NCBI GenBank assembly: GCA_020881915.1 | Contig: JAJFPB010000003.1 | Span: 2,108,001 to 2,172,000 of the forward strand | Length of the DNA: 64,000 nucleotides | Reading direction: 5' to 3' | Source of the DNA: Paramyrothecium sp. XJ0827 | Taxonomy: Eukaryota; Ascomycota; Sordariomycetes; Hypocreales; Stachybotryaceae | In this document: positions 33,758 to 44,700 of the stretch, one piece after another | Numbering within the stretch: position 1 is the first letter of the stretch | How the letters are laid out: every line of letters begins with the position of its first letter | The notes under the pieces: model-generated | Told to the model about the DNA's origin: nothing | Seen by the model: the letters and a program-made list of their open reading frames with translations, nothing else | The model's database searches: none | Program-made: the position numbers and the translations under genes

Positions 33758-36575
33758 TGCTTCCGAGTTTCTTTTCAGGGACACAATGGGATGATGAATG
33801 GACGGTATGTTGGCGGTGTCCGGATGGTCGATGCCAAGGACGAAGGAGCAAACGCCGAGCTTTGCAGGTATAAGCCGACCAGTGGCACAAATGAAGCGCG
33901 TATGAAGCCAGACTTACCAAAAGAGATGACCGTCGAGGTACAAAGCAACTATCACTCACTCACTCACTCACTCACTTACTTGCTCTTAAAGAAGAGGAGT
34001 GATCTGATCTGGGGTTTGTGGTGAGAGAAGGTGGTGAGACGGTTGCGAACCAGCGGCCGTGGCCAATAGGAGGGGACGGATATGGCGGACTTGGCCGGAG
34101 GGGGTACGCGAGAGAGGGGAGAGAGGGAATGAAGGGGAGGGCGCGCGGAAGACAAGCCGAAGCTTTTGGTGGATCCGTGAGCCGCCAACTTCAGGGTGGG
34201 GGGTGGTTGAAGACGAGGGAAAGGGGGGTTGCCGAAGTGCGACTAGATTCTAGTCGTCGTTGTCTTCGTGGTCGTCGTCGTCACTGGGATGTTTGGCGAG
34301 TTGGAGGAAATCAAAGGAAAAGAAAGGAAGAAAGCCTCAGGCGTCGCGGCGAGGGAGTCATGGGCGGGTATTTCAACGCTGGACTCGCGAAACGGAACGG
34401 CGCAGAGGGGAGGGTTGAGGGACGTGACATGCAAGGCGCAGCACGTAAAACGAGGTACGAAGCTGACTCTTTCGGCGAGCTCGGAACGGCTTAGCGCCGC
34501 ACGGCTCTGCGGGTCTCGCTGGCCAACCACAGCCCGTCGTTACGTCCAACACGCGCTCTCATTGGTCTCTGTGGCCCACTCCGCCCATCAGCCTGGCTGC
34601 AGCTTCGGCGAGCAGCGCGGCCTCTGATTTGCCAATGGAGAGTGGTGGAGGGTGCTGGTGCCGTCCGCCGGTGACTCAACGCGATGCGCCGCAAATTACA
34701 GGCCCCGTCCCTCTCCATCTCTAGATGAAATGGCGGGATCCACACCCATCTCCCCATCGTACCCCAGACTCTCTCACTACCGTAGACACCTTGTTTTTTT
34801 TTTTCTTCCTTCTCCCTTCACCGATACCTGCATGTCCCCATGGCATCACCTCGGGGCGTATGCGAGGAGAAGGAAAAGACGGGCAGGTGCGTGGATACGA
34901 TGCCTTTATAATTTCTTCAGCCTCCCGTCCTTGGGTGGGACACGCCCCCATGCGGGGACCGAAGACTCAAGATGAGCCATACGCTCCCGAGAGGTTTGCT
35001 GACCACCCAACCAAGTGTAAATAACTGTTGTCTCTACAGTATACTCTCTTCGTAATGCTCTTACTCTAAGAAAAAAAATTGCTGGCTCTTGTACGAGAGC
35101 CGGCTTTGAATCCGCTTTTCTTTTGCCTTGACCACATTATTCATACGAAAGCGCGGGATGGTTCTGCTCTGGAGCCCCGTCCTCCCGGCGAAACAGAACA
35201 GCCAGAGGGCGGAAAACATGGTGTCGCTGAAGCCAAGTTATCCGTTTAAAACCCGACGGCTCTTTTGTGAATGTTTTCAACCATAGACAGTGTGGTAGAA
35301 ACATATTTTCAAACAACAGTCTTCCCGTCTGTTCCAGGCTTGACGTCATTTTACTAACCACACCACTTGAGGCTTGTCAGACAGCAATCGGCTTGCTCCC
35401 GTGTGGCTAGTAGCTGTCGAGCCGATCCCACCCCTGCACAACAGACGATAACCTAAATTGATGTGCCGTGCTTGCTGTCTGCTTGTGCTGTAGGATAATG
35501 GGCACATATCCCACATTCGACAGCTTCGATCAAGGGCTTCCTCATGCTTTCTTCGTTGCCTCTCCAATTCCATCTACTGATCTGGGCAATTCACATACGG
35601 GGAATCTGGATTGCGAAGTTCTCCAGCGTGAGACCCGGCTACCCTACAGATGCTGCCCTTGATATCATGCGGGAAACACCATTAGCAATTAGACCGGAGC
35701 ATGACCAAGAAAACCTGAGAGATACAGCAGCACCGTAGGTGTATGCTATGTTTCCCGTTCTGCTTGGCCAACAATAGACAGGCGGCCCATCAGTAATAGG
35801 GTGCCTGCTCGTCTTTGCCTTCAGCTTTATCCTTTGCGAGATCGCGACTGGACATGATGGCAGTGTTCCTGTGCTACCTAGAACGTCTCGCGAGTTTCTG
35901 TTGTAATCGCCGGATCCGCATCGGGACCAGGAATGCCCAGTATCCGCCCTGTCCTTCCCACGCTGCCCACTGTCTACTTGGGCGCCACTCTGCGCAAATC
36001 TTGCCTTGCCTTCCCCTTCGTCTAGAATGACTAGGAAGCTCTATCCAAGCGGCTCGCTTTTGGCAGCTGCACGCACTCGAGCTCGAATGACACCCTTGTC
36101 CGCCTAAAAGTGTCTAACCTCCGTCCGCAGAGGCTGAGGTAGGCAAGGAGCAGGGAGCTACGGCACCTTGTCGTTGAGGTACGTTTTGCAGAGGGCCACC
36201 TAGGTAATGGTCGGGAAGTGAAGATCAATTACAGTACAGTAACGAGTTAGTCCTCCAATATAATGCCTAGCCAAAACGCTGCATAAAGAGTCAGAGTGAT
36301 AAACGGTCCTTCGAGGACAGTAATGGAATAACATTCGGTGCCTGAGGGCAGAAGCATAGAATGCTGCATGCTGATCAATTTCACTGGAGTAAAATTATTG
36401 GCCAGGTCAGGTCTGACAAGGTCTGCTCGTGATAAAAAACCCAGTTGCCTTGCATGTTTGCTGCCAAGTGGACGTAGACTTGACACAATACCGGCTGCCT
36501 TTCAACAAGAAACGGATCCTTCACACAATCTTTATCCAAAACACTAGATCTTACACTACACAGTCAAGGAAAGCA
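33758..36575. other. 2.8-kb spacer upstream of the half-zinc-cluster gene
   Basis: Contains a (TCAC)6 microsatellite at 33952-33976, pyrimidine tracts and a T-run near 34795. Multiple short ORFs overlap on both strands without domain support. A long regulated 5' region or leader for the neighbouring gene is possible. Confidence 0.4.
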
Positions 36576-36890
36576 ATGGAGACAAGGCGCATTCGTCTTC
36601 GTAAGATCATTTTCTCGGACCAAGTGAGCTCAAACTGCGAGTATCGGGGTTACCTCGTCGAACGGTTGCTCAAGCATCTTGATGGCTGCACAGAGGAGGA
36701 CGACTTTCGGAGAGCCATACGAGCCAGAATCCAGACCTCAGCATTGAGGAGCTGGACAGATATGACACCTCACTGCCTAGTAATGTTTACAATCGGGCAC
36801 GGGAGAATCGCAACGACTTACTTTAAAGCAATGACCCCGGAGGACTGGGAGGCCTCCAAAGCCATGAGGACGAGAATGCATCGCCCTTGA
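36576..36890 (+). CDS. Small hypothetical protein A, related to the ORF at 37892-38164
   Basis: 104 aa, ATG to TGA, no signal peptide. No known domain recognised. Its core YRGYLVERLLKHLDG and FRRAIRARIQTSA aligns by eye with YRAYITERLIAFLEK and HRALRAKFVHSA in the minus-strand ORF 1 kb downstream, with a shared following His-Cys. That resemblance is the main evidence it is or was coding. Could be a relic. Confidence 0.45.
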   Translation: METRRIRLRKIIFSDQVSSNCEYRGYLVERLLKHLDGCTEEDDFRRAIRARIQTSALRSWTDMTPHCLVMFTIGHGRIATTYFKAMTPEDWEASKAMRTRMHRP

Positions 36891-37891
36891 TACACCAACC
36901 CTTGCAGGGTGAGTAGTCCTTTGTTCCCTGTTTCGCTTCGAGACTGACAATCGGGTCGTGTTGTAGGAAGAGCGAGATCGGGCGCTAGAGGTACGCTGCC
37001 ATGAGCGCCTGGCAGAAGAATATCGCACTGACTAGGACGACAGTCTTTGTGCCTGCGAACGGGATAGAGGTGGAGGTGGAGATGGAGGTGGAGATGAGTG
37101 TGTGAGGGTCACGGTTGGGAGACGAGGGCATCTTGGCCCATGGTCAGCAGAGTGAAGACACCTGAGGTCCTAGTTATGTAGAAAAGACATTCTTTTTCTA
37201 CGCCTACGTGGAAGATTGTGCCCATCCCAGCAACGGCTTCTTTTATTGCGTGAAAACTAACAGCTCGTATAAAAGAAAATTTAAATGTCAGGAAGGCGGC
37301 GTTCGTCCACGAAGTGTTCGGTCAAACCATGAGTCTCTTTCGGTCCACCCACACGGCCAGTTGGCAAAAGAATCGGTCGGCTTTGTCGTACGGCCCATGA
37401 TCTACCTCGCCTCCAAGTGGAGAGGCCAGCGCCACGGACACAAGGGAAGTGTCGAGAGAAGGCCGCGAGGCCGATGCTTAAATGAGAACCCGAGAGAACG
37501 CCCGTGCTGAAAAAAGAGTCGTGAGCCACTGAGTCGAGGCAAAGAGAATACCGTACGCTGGATACTCGGACGTCCAAGATGCCCGACAAACGGCCCTCAG
37601 TATGGGATCGGCGTTTGGTTGTGCGCGGCGTACATCCACGGAGGCGGGCGGTACCCCGGCAGCCAGTGAGGCCATGATTACTAGTAGAAGTATTGAGGCT
37701 TGGTGAGAGTGCGAGTACTGTTCCTACAGTATCCGTTCCCATGCATCCTCACAAGGCCCCAAGTACAAAGACTGTCGTCGATTGTTAGTTTCGAAGCCAG
37801 ACAAGGAAAAAAGAACTCACCCTGTAAGGTTCGCTACAGCAGTCCTTCAATCAAGGTGGTACATGCCCTTCCGCATGGCGATCCGTGACTC
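36891..37891. other. Spacer between the two small related ORFs
   Basis: Holds a purine-rich GGTGGAGATGGA-type tract at about 37066-37098; otherwise nothing supported. Confidence 0.4.
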
Positions 37892-38164
37892 CTAATCACG
37901 GAACGGCATCGCAGGGACATGGATCCTCTCCGACTTCATACCAGGGCCTCCTAGGTCCACTGTGCAGTGATTGGACCTATCTGCAGGGCTCTTGTGCGCT
38001 GAGTGCACAAATTTGGCTCTAAGTGCCCGGTGATGGGCTGTGTTTGTCGACTTCTCGAGGAAGGCGATCAATCGTTCGGTGATATACGCTCTATAACCAT
38101 CGTGGTCGGGAACATGGGTCAAGTTTAAGTTGAATTTATAAAGATTAATACTTGTTGGGTGCAT
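37892..38164 (-). CDS. Small hypothetical protein B, related to the ORF at 36576-36890
   Basis: 90 aa from the ATG at 38164. Starts MHPTSINLYKFNLN, shares the YR-x-Y-x2-ERL, LRA and HC positions with protein A. The two are convergent and about 1 kb apart, as expected from an inverted duplication followed by divergence. Function unknown. Confidence 0.45.
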   Translation of the reverse strand: MHPTSINLYKFNLNLTHVPDHDGYRAYITERLIAFLEKSTNTAHHRALRAKFVHSAHKSPADRSNHCTVDLGGPGMKSERIHVPAMPFRD

Positions 38165-38931
38165 ATATTGTTTTTTTGAGGCGTTGTCACTGTGTGGTGA
38201 CGATTGCGAATGTGATGTCGAATGTAGAATCGAGCGATTGTTTGAGGTTGTGTAAAGATGAAACCCACTTGGCAGCGAATACGCAAGGTAGCTGGAGCTT
38301 TTATTACATACAGAACTTGGCAGCCTGTCCAATAAGGCCACTCCAAATGTCATTCTGTCACGCGTGCAGCATCTTCTACTTCTTACGCCATGTACCGATT
38401 GCCTGTCCCATCGTTATCCCCCAAGGAATCGTTCTTCACTCTGACCCTTTCCGCAGCATCCTGGCTAGGCGTTATAGAGGAAGATCAACGCAGTACTGTA
38501 CTGTACAGTACTTTATGAAGCCGGGTAGGATGTTGAAGCCCCCTTCGTCTAGATCCGGGAGACTCTCCTTTGTCCACAGATCTTTGTTGCGAGACTCTTT
38601 CATCTCGGAACCCGAAGCCAGCCATCATGGGACCAAAAGAGGGAGGTGCCAACGGACGGCTAGAGCTTCAGGGACCGAGCGCATGCACTTACGGCATCTC
38701 TTTGTACCTCGGCGATGCCGATCTTAACTTGGTTCAAAGAAGCATTCCGGTTTACATTCATCAAATGTTCCATGGGTTTCGAGGCATGTCGACCTAAGGC
38801 TCAGTGAGAACCTTTGCTTTCACACGTTTGAAGTTCAAAAACTGCCACAGCGCACCCTAACTTTGCGATCATGAACAGTTTCATGAAAACACAACCAGCG
38901 TTGGTCCTCCACATTGGTGTTTGTTGTTGAA
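38165..38931. other. Spacer before the kinase-like gene
   Basis: A short open frame at 38627-38797 (starts MGPKEGGANGRLELQG) has an ATG but no recognisable domain. A GTACTGTAC-type near-palindrome lies at about 38490-38512. Confidence 0.4.
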
Positions 38932-40505
38932 ATGCCGAGACGCCAGGAGCCACTACCCGTTCCTCAAGAGGTCGTCCCGGGCACGTACTTCGTCCAAGAA
39001 GAACGATTCCACGATGTTAGGTCCCCTACAGAGGATGCAGAGACATACGCTCCTGGGGGTCATCATCCAGTTCAGTTCGGAGATATCTTTAAAGATCGCT
39101 ATGTAGTGATTAGAAAGCTGGGCTATGGACTCCGTTCCACCGCATGGCTTGCTCTGGACAATTCGTATGTCGCTACCGCCAGTCCTTTTGTTTGCATGGG
39201 AGATTAATTCTGTGGTCTAGGACTGAAAGCTATGTGGCCTTGAAGATCTGGAAGGCCTGCTACAGCGACATTCTGGAGCAAACCATATCTACATACGAGC
39301 GACTTCGGGATGCAGGAGCTTTTGACAGCAACGCGACTTGCCTCCTTGAAGCCAAAGACATCTTCGTGCACTACGGAGTGAACGGCCTACATCTGTGTAC
39401 GGTTTCCGAGCCCATGGGACCACCCTTGTGGAATCACGTATATGGGACTATGGTCGAGGTCGCTTACGCGGACTTGAGGCATTCTGCACCGTTTCCAAGG
39501 TCGCTTTTGAAGCCAGCTCTGAGGAACATCTTAACCGCGCTTAAGATCCTCCATGCAAACAACATGGTGCATGGCAGGCTAGATCCTTCAAAGGTCCTGG
39601 CTAATATTATGCCTTTCGACCCAATCTCTGACCCACCCGAAACGCTCAAGCACAGGCGCGATGATTACACTTACCTGCGTCGACTGGACAGAAGAAAAGA
39701 TTTGTGGGCCCCTTCTGCGGTTGTTCATATGCGGCACCTCGACAAGTTTGTGTCCACCACACTGAGGCCTGTACTTAAGATCACCAGTCTTGAGGGTCGT
39801 AAGTAGCCTACTCTTGCGGAATGAGAAAGAATGCTAATTAGTCCTCGCTCAGCTTTTGATGTTGGCCAAACATGGTCTGCCAATTTACTGGGCGGATATC
39901 GACCTCCAGAGATGTTGCTTGGCTTCCCGCCCACCAAGGCGCTTGATATTTGGTGTTTTGGTTGTTTCTTTTATGACTTCTTCGCAAGTCAGCAATTGCT
40001 TAGACCTTAGTGGACTTTTGGATGGGGAGGTGAGGACGAGACGGTGCGCGATGCACATCTCATAATGACCTGCCGTCTTCTGGGCCCGCTCCCACCACAC
40101 TTGTTCCGACTCTGGGAACGAGGACGCTACTACCTTGACTCAGACGGAAAAACACTGCTTTCCAAGAAAAGCGACCGGATGGCGGCGGCCTCGCCCCGAG
40201 AGGAGGCGGTCGAGGATATCGGAGCGCAGGTGGGCGAACTGAATCTTGGAGACCGCGATGGTTCGAATGAACAGGAGGGCAACAACTCTGGCAATGAATT
40301 GTACACAGCGTATCCTCATGATCTGTTTGACAGCGACGCACCATTCGAAGATCTCGAGACAAGGTTGGCGGAGGAAAGCCCAGAAGGCGTCGAGGACTCG
40401 GAGCGTCAAGAGGTTGCGGGGCTGCTGCGCTGGATCCTGAATCTGGACCCGGAAAAGCGCCCATCTGCCGCCGAGATCCTAGCGCATCCATGGTTCCAAG
40501 AATAG
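38932..40505 (+). pseudogene. SRPK-like pseudokinase with an in-frame stop
   Basis: Related to SR-protein kinases found in expanded numbers in fungi. Exons 38932-39164, 39221-39798, 39853-40505 are well supported (LALDNS|TESYVALKIWK and TSLEG|PFDVGQTW). The Gly loop (LGYGLRSTAWLA), the VALK lysine and the APE-type YRPPEMLLG with DIWCFGC are kept. The catalytic loop reads HGRLDPSKVL where kinases have HxDxKxxN, and the DFG position reads ITSLEG; both catalytic Asp are gone. A TAG at 40008-40010 interrupts LLRP*WTFGWGGEDETVRDAH, although the downstream frame stays open to the normal end DPEKRPSAAEILAHPWF. No GT-AG intron of realistic size removes the stop. Truncated pseudokinase or pseudogene. 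Confidence 0.75.
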
Positions 40506-43500
40506 TTCGTTGGGCGTTGTGTGGTTGGTTGAGTCGCGATGGAGTTTGAATCCTTGAACCTTGTTAGTCCGCTTGTTAGTAAAAGGTAGTTTTACTTTGT
40601 TAGTATAGTTCTACCCTCGCTTGAAATCGGATTCGTGCTCATGGAATGGAGGATGGTGATGTGACTCCGTGAAGGCCAGCTGGCTCTGGGATGAACACCA
40701 CCTACCTAGACGTCCACTGAATGATCGAACATTTTTCTAATGGCCGTAAGATCCGGGCAGAACCAAGGTCTACCGCCTCTTCGAGCGGGCCTGGGCTGTG
40801 TAGCCAGAGCATCCCATTCATCGTGCACGCGCCAAGTAGTAATGCAGCCCCTGAAACTCACGGTGTAAACCGTAGTCAGCCCCCTCTGCGGAAGGATACC
40901 GTCGTGAAGCCACTGCCCGAAGCGGCGTATTGTTAACATGTCGATCGAACGTTCGCAGGTGGCATCTACCATGACCCGCGTCCCCCAGGCATTCCAAAAA
41001 TGTTCTCTCGTCGTTGTTATACGATCGTGTATCGGTAGGAAGGATCGATCGGTGGGACTCGATTGGGGAGTTTTGTCGGCGGTGTCTTCGATATGTCTAA
41101 GGGGGCTTTTGTCACAAAGGTTAGCATTGCAAGAGAAGTAGCGGGGCTTCGCAAACGCCTTGTTGGGTGATCGTGCAAATACTTGCACCACATAGAGTTC
41201 GTTGCCGGAAGAGTAGCTTAGCGGTGTATCCTTTCTCCATCAGGCAGGAATATGGAAGACTCTCTTAGCCAGGCTTCGGAAGAGGAGATCGGAACGAGCC
41301 GTGAGACTGGTCGAAAGGGAAATGCAAGGGGTGCCGAGGGGACCTGATCGTAGAGTCAGTGAGTGCAATCAGCAATCAAAACAGTCATAGAGGAAGAATC
41401 CAATGGGATCCAGCCACCCCGGAGTCTTGCGTATGCAAGCCTCCGGCATGATGCTTGATACTGTGTACACACCCTTAAGCTCCTGGGTTTCGTAGTATAC
41501 CTGTCCTCCCACGCCCGCAAAACCCAGTCCATCTACGCCTCGTTAGCGGATTCTAATTTCTTTGATTTGGGTGATGTGGCGGTCTCTGAAAATGATACTT
41601 CCGGGGTCTCAGTGCTCAAAGTAGGCCGAATAGACAAAGCAATGGTTTTCTCGTATCGCTTTCGAGGGCGTATCCGACGAGAAGTTTGATGACTAGTGCG
41701 GTCTTCGTCTCAAAAGCGACTGACCGAAAGCACGAGTTTCCGGTGCCTCCGTCCAGACGAAAGGTGCACGACACAGTTGAAGCCGACACGCGATCAACGC
41801 GGGCTCCCAAGATGGCCACGTTGGCGATACATTACCCGACCTCCGACTTATTGCGCTGCTGGAAAATCCTGGGTCAGCGAAGAGCCAACAACTCGTGTGC
41901 CGCACAGGCAGAATGGTCTGAGTGCTCAGTCGGGCAGCTAGTGAATGGAGTCCTCGGGCGGCTACGGCATCGGACCCGTCGCTGGAGCTTAGTACGCGGC
42001 AGTGCAAATGGCCAAGGACATCAGGCTTTGATCGAGAAGACTAGGCGGGAGAAACATGAGCACGAGTTTACGAGACGTAGAAAGCAGCAAAAGCAGAAGA
42101 ATCTCCGTGAACACCGCAAAATCGACGTCGTGTTGTGGCTCAAGTCGGCCATCATCACAGAGACCGACCTGTCGCCATCGTGAATGGGAAAAGTGGAGAA
42201 GACGGGATGGTTTCATCTGAAATAATACTGTCGGAACACAATCACGCAACATTTGCGTATGCCAGAAGGGGGGAGAAAGCTGGACAGGGCAGGTCTTCCG
42301 GAAAGCAGTAGTGGACGCGACTCCAGCCTCACCGACCAGCCAGGATGAAACACACCCCTCTCCAATCACAATACACAGTACCGATAAGCGGCAAGCTTTT
42401 GAAGGCGTGGGCGGGGAAGCATCCGTGAACCCATCGGATAATGCTGTGGGCGCTATTTGCTGGCAAAGACGGAGTCGTATTTCTGCACTTGTTTTCTTCT
42501 TCCTATTGGTGCTCAGAAACGCCTCCAACTTCGACAGCTTCATTTTCCCAAACGAAACAGATGATCCCGATACTCTCGCTGCTTTTCTCGCGTGGTCTTT
42601 GTTATTGAATCTGACCAGTTGAAAATCAAACCAAGTGCGCAGGGAGCCTCCAACGTCCAGGCTTGGCCCTTCTCCTGCTTGTTAAGCTGTGTAACACCAT
42701 CATTGAAGGGCGAGTACAAAGTAGCAGCAGCCTCTTCGCCGGAAACTCCGGGCACTTCCCCGCACCGAAGCTTTGGCAAACAACAGCGAGCTAACGATGG
42801 CGAGAGCAGCATCGTCAACTCAAGCCAGGACACCTCCCCCTTTCTTGGCCGAGGTGGACGGCATTTGTCCAGACCGCATCCTTTCGTCCCTCGACTTGCC
42901 TACCAGAACCTCGATCGCCGTGCTGTTTCATGGAGCTTTTCGACCTTCTGGAACAGGAAACCTGCGCATTCTACATCCCGAGACAAACGGTGTACGCGAG
43001 TGACTGGCAGCCCATGGAGATGGACTGGGTGGAGGTTACGAACTCAAAGAACCCTTGGCGCCAACTTTGGAGCTCTCCGTAGGTTCGTTGCTCGTTCCTT
43101 CAACATGCTTCGCCGCATCCTTACGATGGATATTTCGCAGCTTAAACTAATGTATTTGCAGACAAGGGGATCTACTAAATATGGGAAGTCTCCGAACAGT
43201 GTCCGACAAGTTCAGAATACCTCGCCGAACCTTCCGTCTCTTTCCATATGCTCGACGAAACATGTATCGCCTTGCGTTTTCGGCACTCGGGAATAAATAA
43301 CCCCAAGCTTGTCGTCGTCCAGCCTGGTGGCTCTAGCATCCCCCCCTCAGACTAGTCGCGCGGTCGAATTTAACAAATCAACTTATTCTTCCTATAAGTT
43401 TCGAAGTCATCAAGCCTTCAAAACTCGTCTTGAACACCGTTTATTGTGCTGCATAGTCTAGGGGGCTATAACGGCTAAAAGCTGCAAAGCTTAACCGACA

Positions 43501-43583
43501 GGTTCGCACCGCAAACGTTCCTCCAGGCGTTGCAACAAATCCAGTCGCCGATTTATAAGGAGATTGACCTTGTAGCATCAAAC
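40506..43583. other. 3-kb region without a supported gene
   Basis: Contains several middle-sized ORFs: 40706-41191 (minus, opens at a GTG), 41686-42183 (plus, Lys/Arg-rich end), and 42592-43296 (plus). None has a domain I recognise, a credible intron pattern, or homology to neighbours. Given the decayed genes on both sides, relics are possible. Confidence 0.35.
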
Positions 43584-44358
43584 TCACGCACCTGAACCTC
43601 GCCCTGGGTAGGCATACCCTCTCTGATTCGCCAGCAACCTGATGCCACCTCGCAAAAAGTCCGCACAGTAATAGGTGTCGCCAAAAGCCCAGACCTTGAT
43701 CCCTCCTTGGCCAGTCGTTCTTGCCAAGAACATAGGTCGCAAACGCAAACGTCCAAGGGTTAGAGGCGTGCTCCGGCGGAGAGGTGCCCTCCATGCCGGG
43801 CGCGTGGTGTGTGGCCATGGGCACTCGTCATTGCTTGTCGCTTTGCGAGTTGACGATTGCAGCCTCCCTGTAAGCCAATCTAGTTCAGGCAGAGTGTGCG
43901 TCGTTGTGCTTCTGGACAGTCCATTCCTGTATCATCTTGAAGTCGTTGATTTTGGCCGCAACGATGCGGCAAGTTTGCTCTGGAATACTGGACCAAAGCG
44001 TGCAACCCAGCATCGTCAGATCCAAGTCTGAATCATCCCATCTCATCTTGTCTAGGACAACCGGTTTGTTGTCTAGGCAGGGCTCCTGAGATAGCCGTTG
44101 CGCCCTCTTCAGCCCAGCCTCGTAGCTTGCGCCGTAGAGCTCGTGGTTGCCCAGCACCAAGAAAACCTATTGATAGCGTGAAGTCCGCGCCTGGAGGAAT
44201 TTCAGACACTCAACCTTCTGATCGAGGCGGCCGACTTCCCCGACCAGGAGCAGCAAGCAACGGGGCGCAGACTGGAAAAAGTGTAGGTAGAGTACTGCTG
44301 TCCGACTTTGAGGTGCAGAACTGAGAGACTGTACGCATGGTTTCGATGCTTGGCGCAT
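43584..44358 (-). pseudogene. Broken calcineurin-like metallophosphoesterase
   Basis: Relic of a fungal phosphoesterase. Reading on the minus strand: LLLLVGEVGRLDQKVECLKF, a TAG at 44167-44169, then in the same frame VFLVLGNHELYGASYEAG (the GNHE metal motif) through DLTMLGCTLWSSI to AHSA and a TGA at 43885-43887. The next frame continues ELDWLTGRL, another gives ATHHAPGMEGTS (the THHAP motif), and a third WAFGDTYYCADFLRGGIRLLANQRGY (family: FGHTHxC). One nonsense change, at least two frameshifts and a His-to-Asp change in the FGHTH motif make it nonfunctional. Confidence 0.88.
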
Positions 44359-44700
44359 ACATTTTTGGATTTCGCGCTTGACCAGCTCTATTGGGGTTTC
44401 AGCGAGGTGTGCACGGTGACAGTAGTGGAACGACTATGGATGAATTCAGGCCCTAATCACGATGGCTTCCCGACCGTCCCCATCCTCGTCCTACAAACGC
44501 TCTGACCTGCGTCGGAGTGCAATGATGAGTTTTCGGTTAATGAAGAACGATGTAGGTACCAAATTGCGCTCTGCCACTGTTGCTTGATAGTTTAACTGTT
44601 GGCGCCTGCTGATTGCCGGGACGCCAACTCCCATGATTCGAACCCGTCATACCTCGTTGATCTCAAGAACCTGGACGTTATCACTGTCCTCCCGGCCTCG
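44359..44700. other. Spacer
   Basis: About 340 bp between the phosphoesterase relic and the ZGRF1-like gene. It may include the decayed 5' end of the relic; nothing clear. Confidence 0.4.

Noticed and set aside
33952..33976. (TCAC)n array as a CRISPR-like or regulatory array
   Set aside because: Simple microsatellite with no spacers.
40706..41191. 161-codon minus-strand ORF
   Set aside because: Opens at GTG, no family recognised, no supporting splice sites.
42592..43296. 234-codon plus-strand ORF
   Set aside because: No domain, no intron logic, Ser/Arg-rich composition typical of chance frames.
44570..44660. tRNA-like GGGTTCGAATC box on the minus strand
   Set aside because: The T-stem does not pair and no anticodon or acceptor stem can be drawn.
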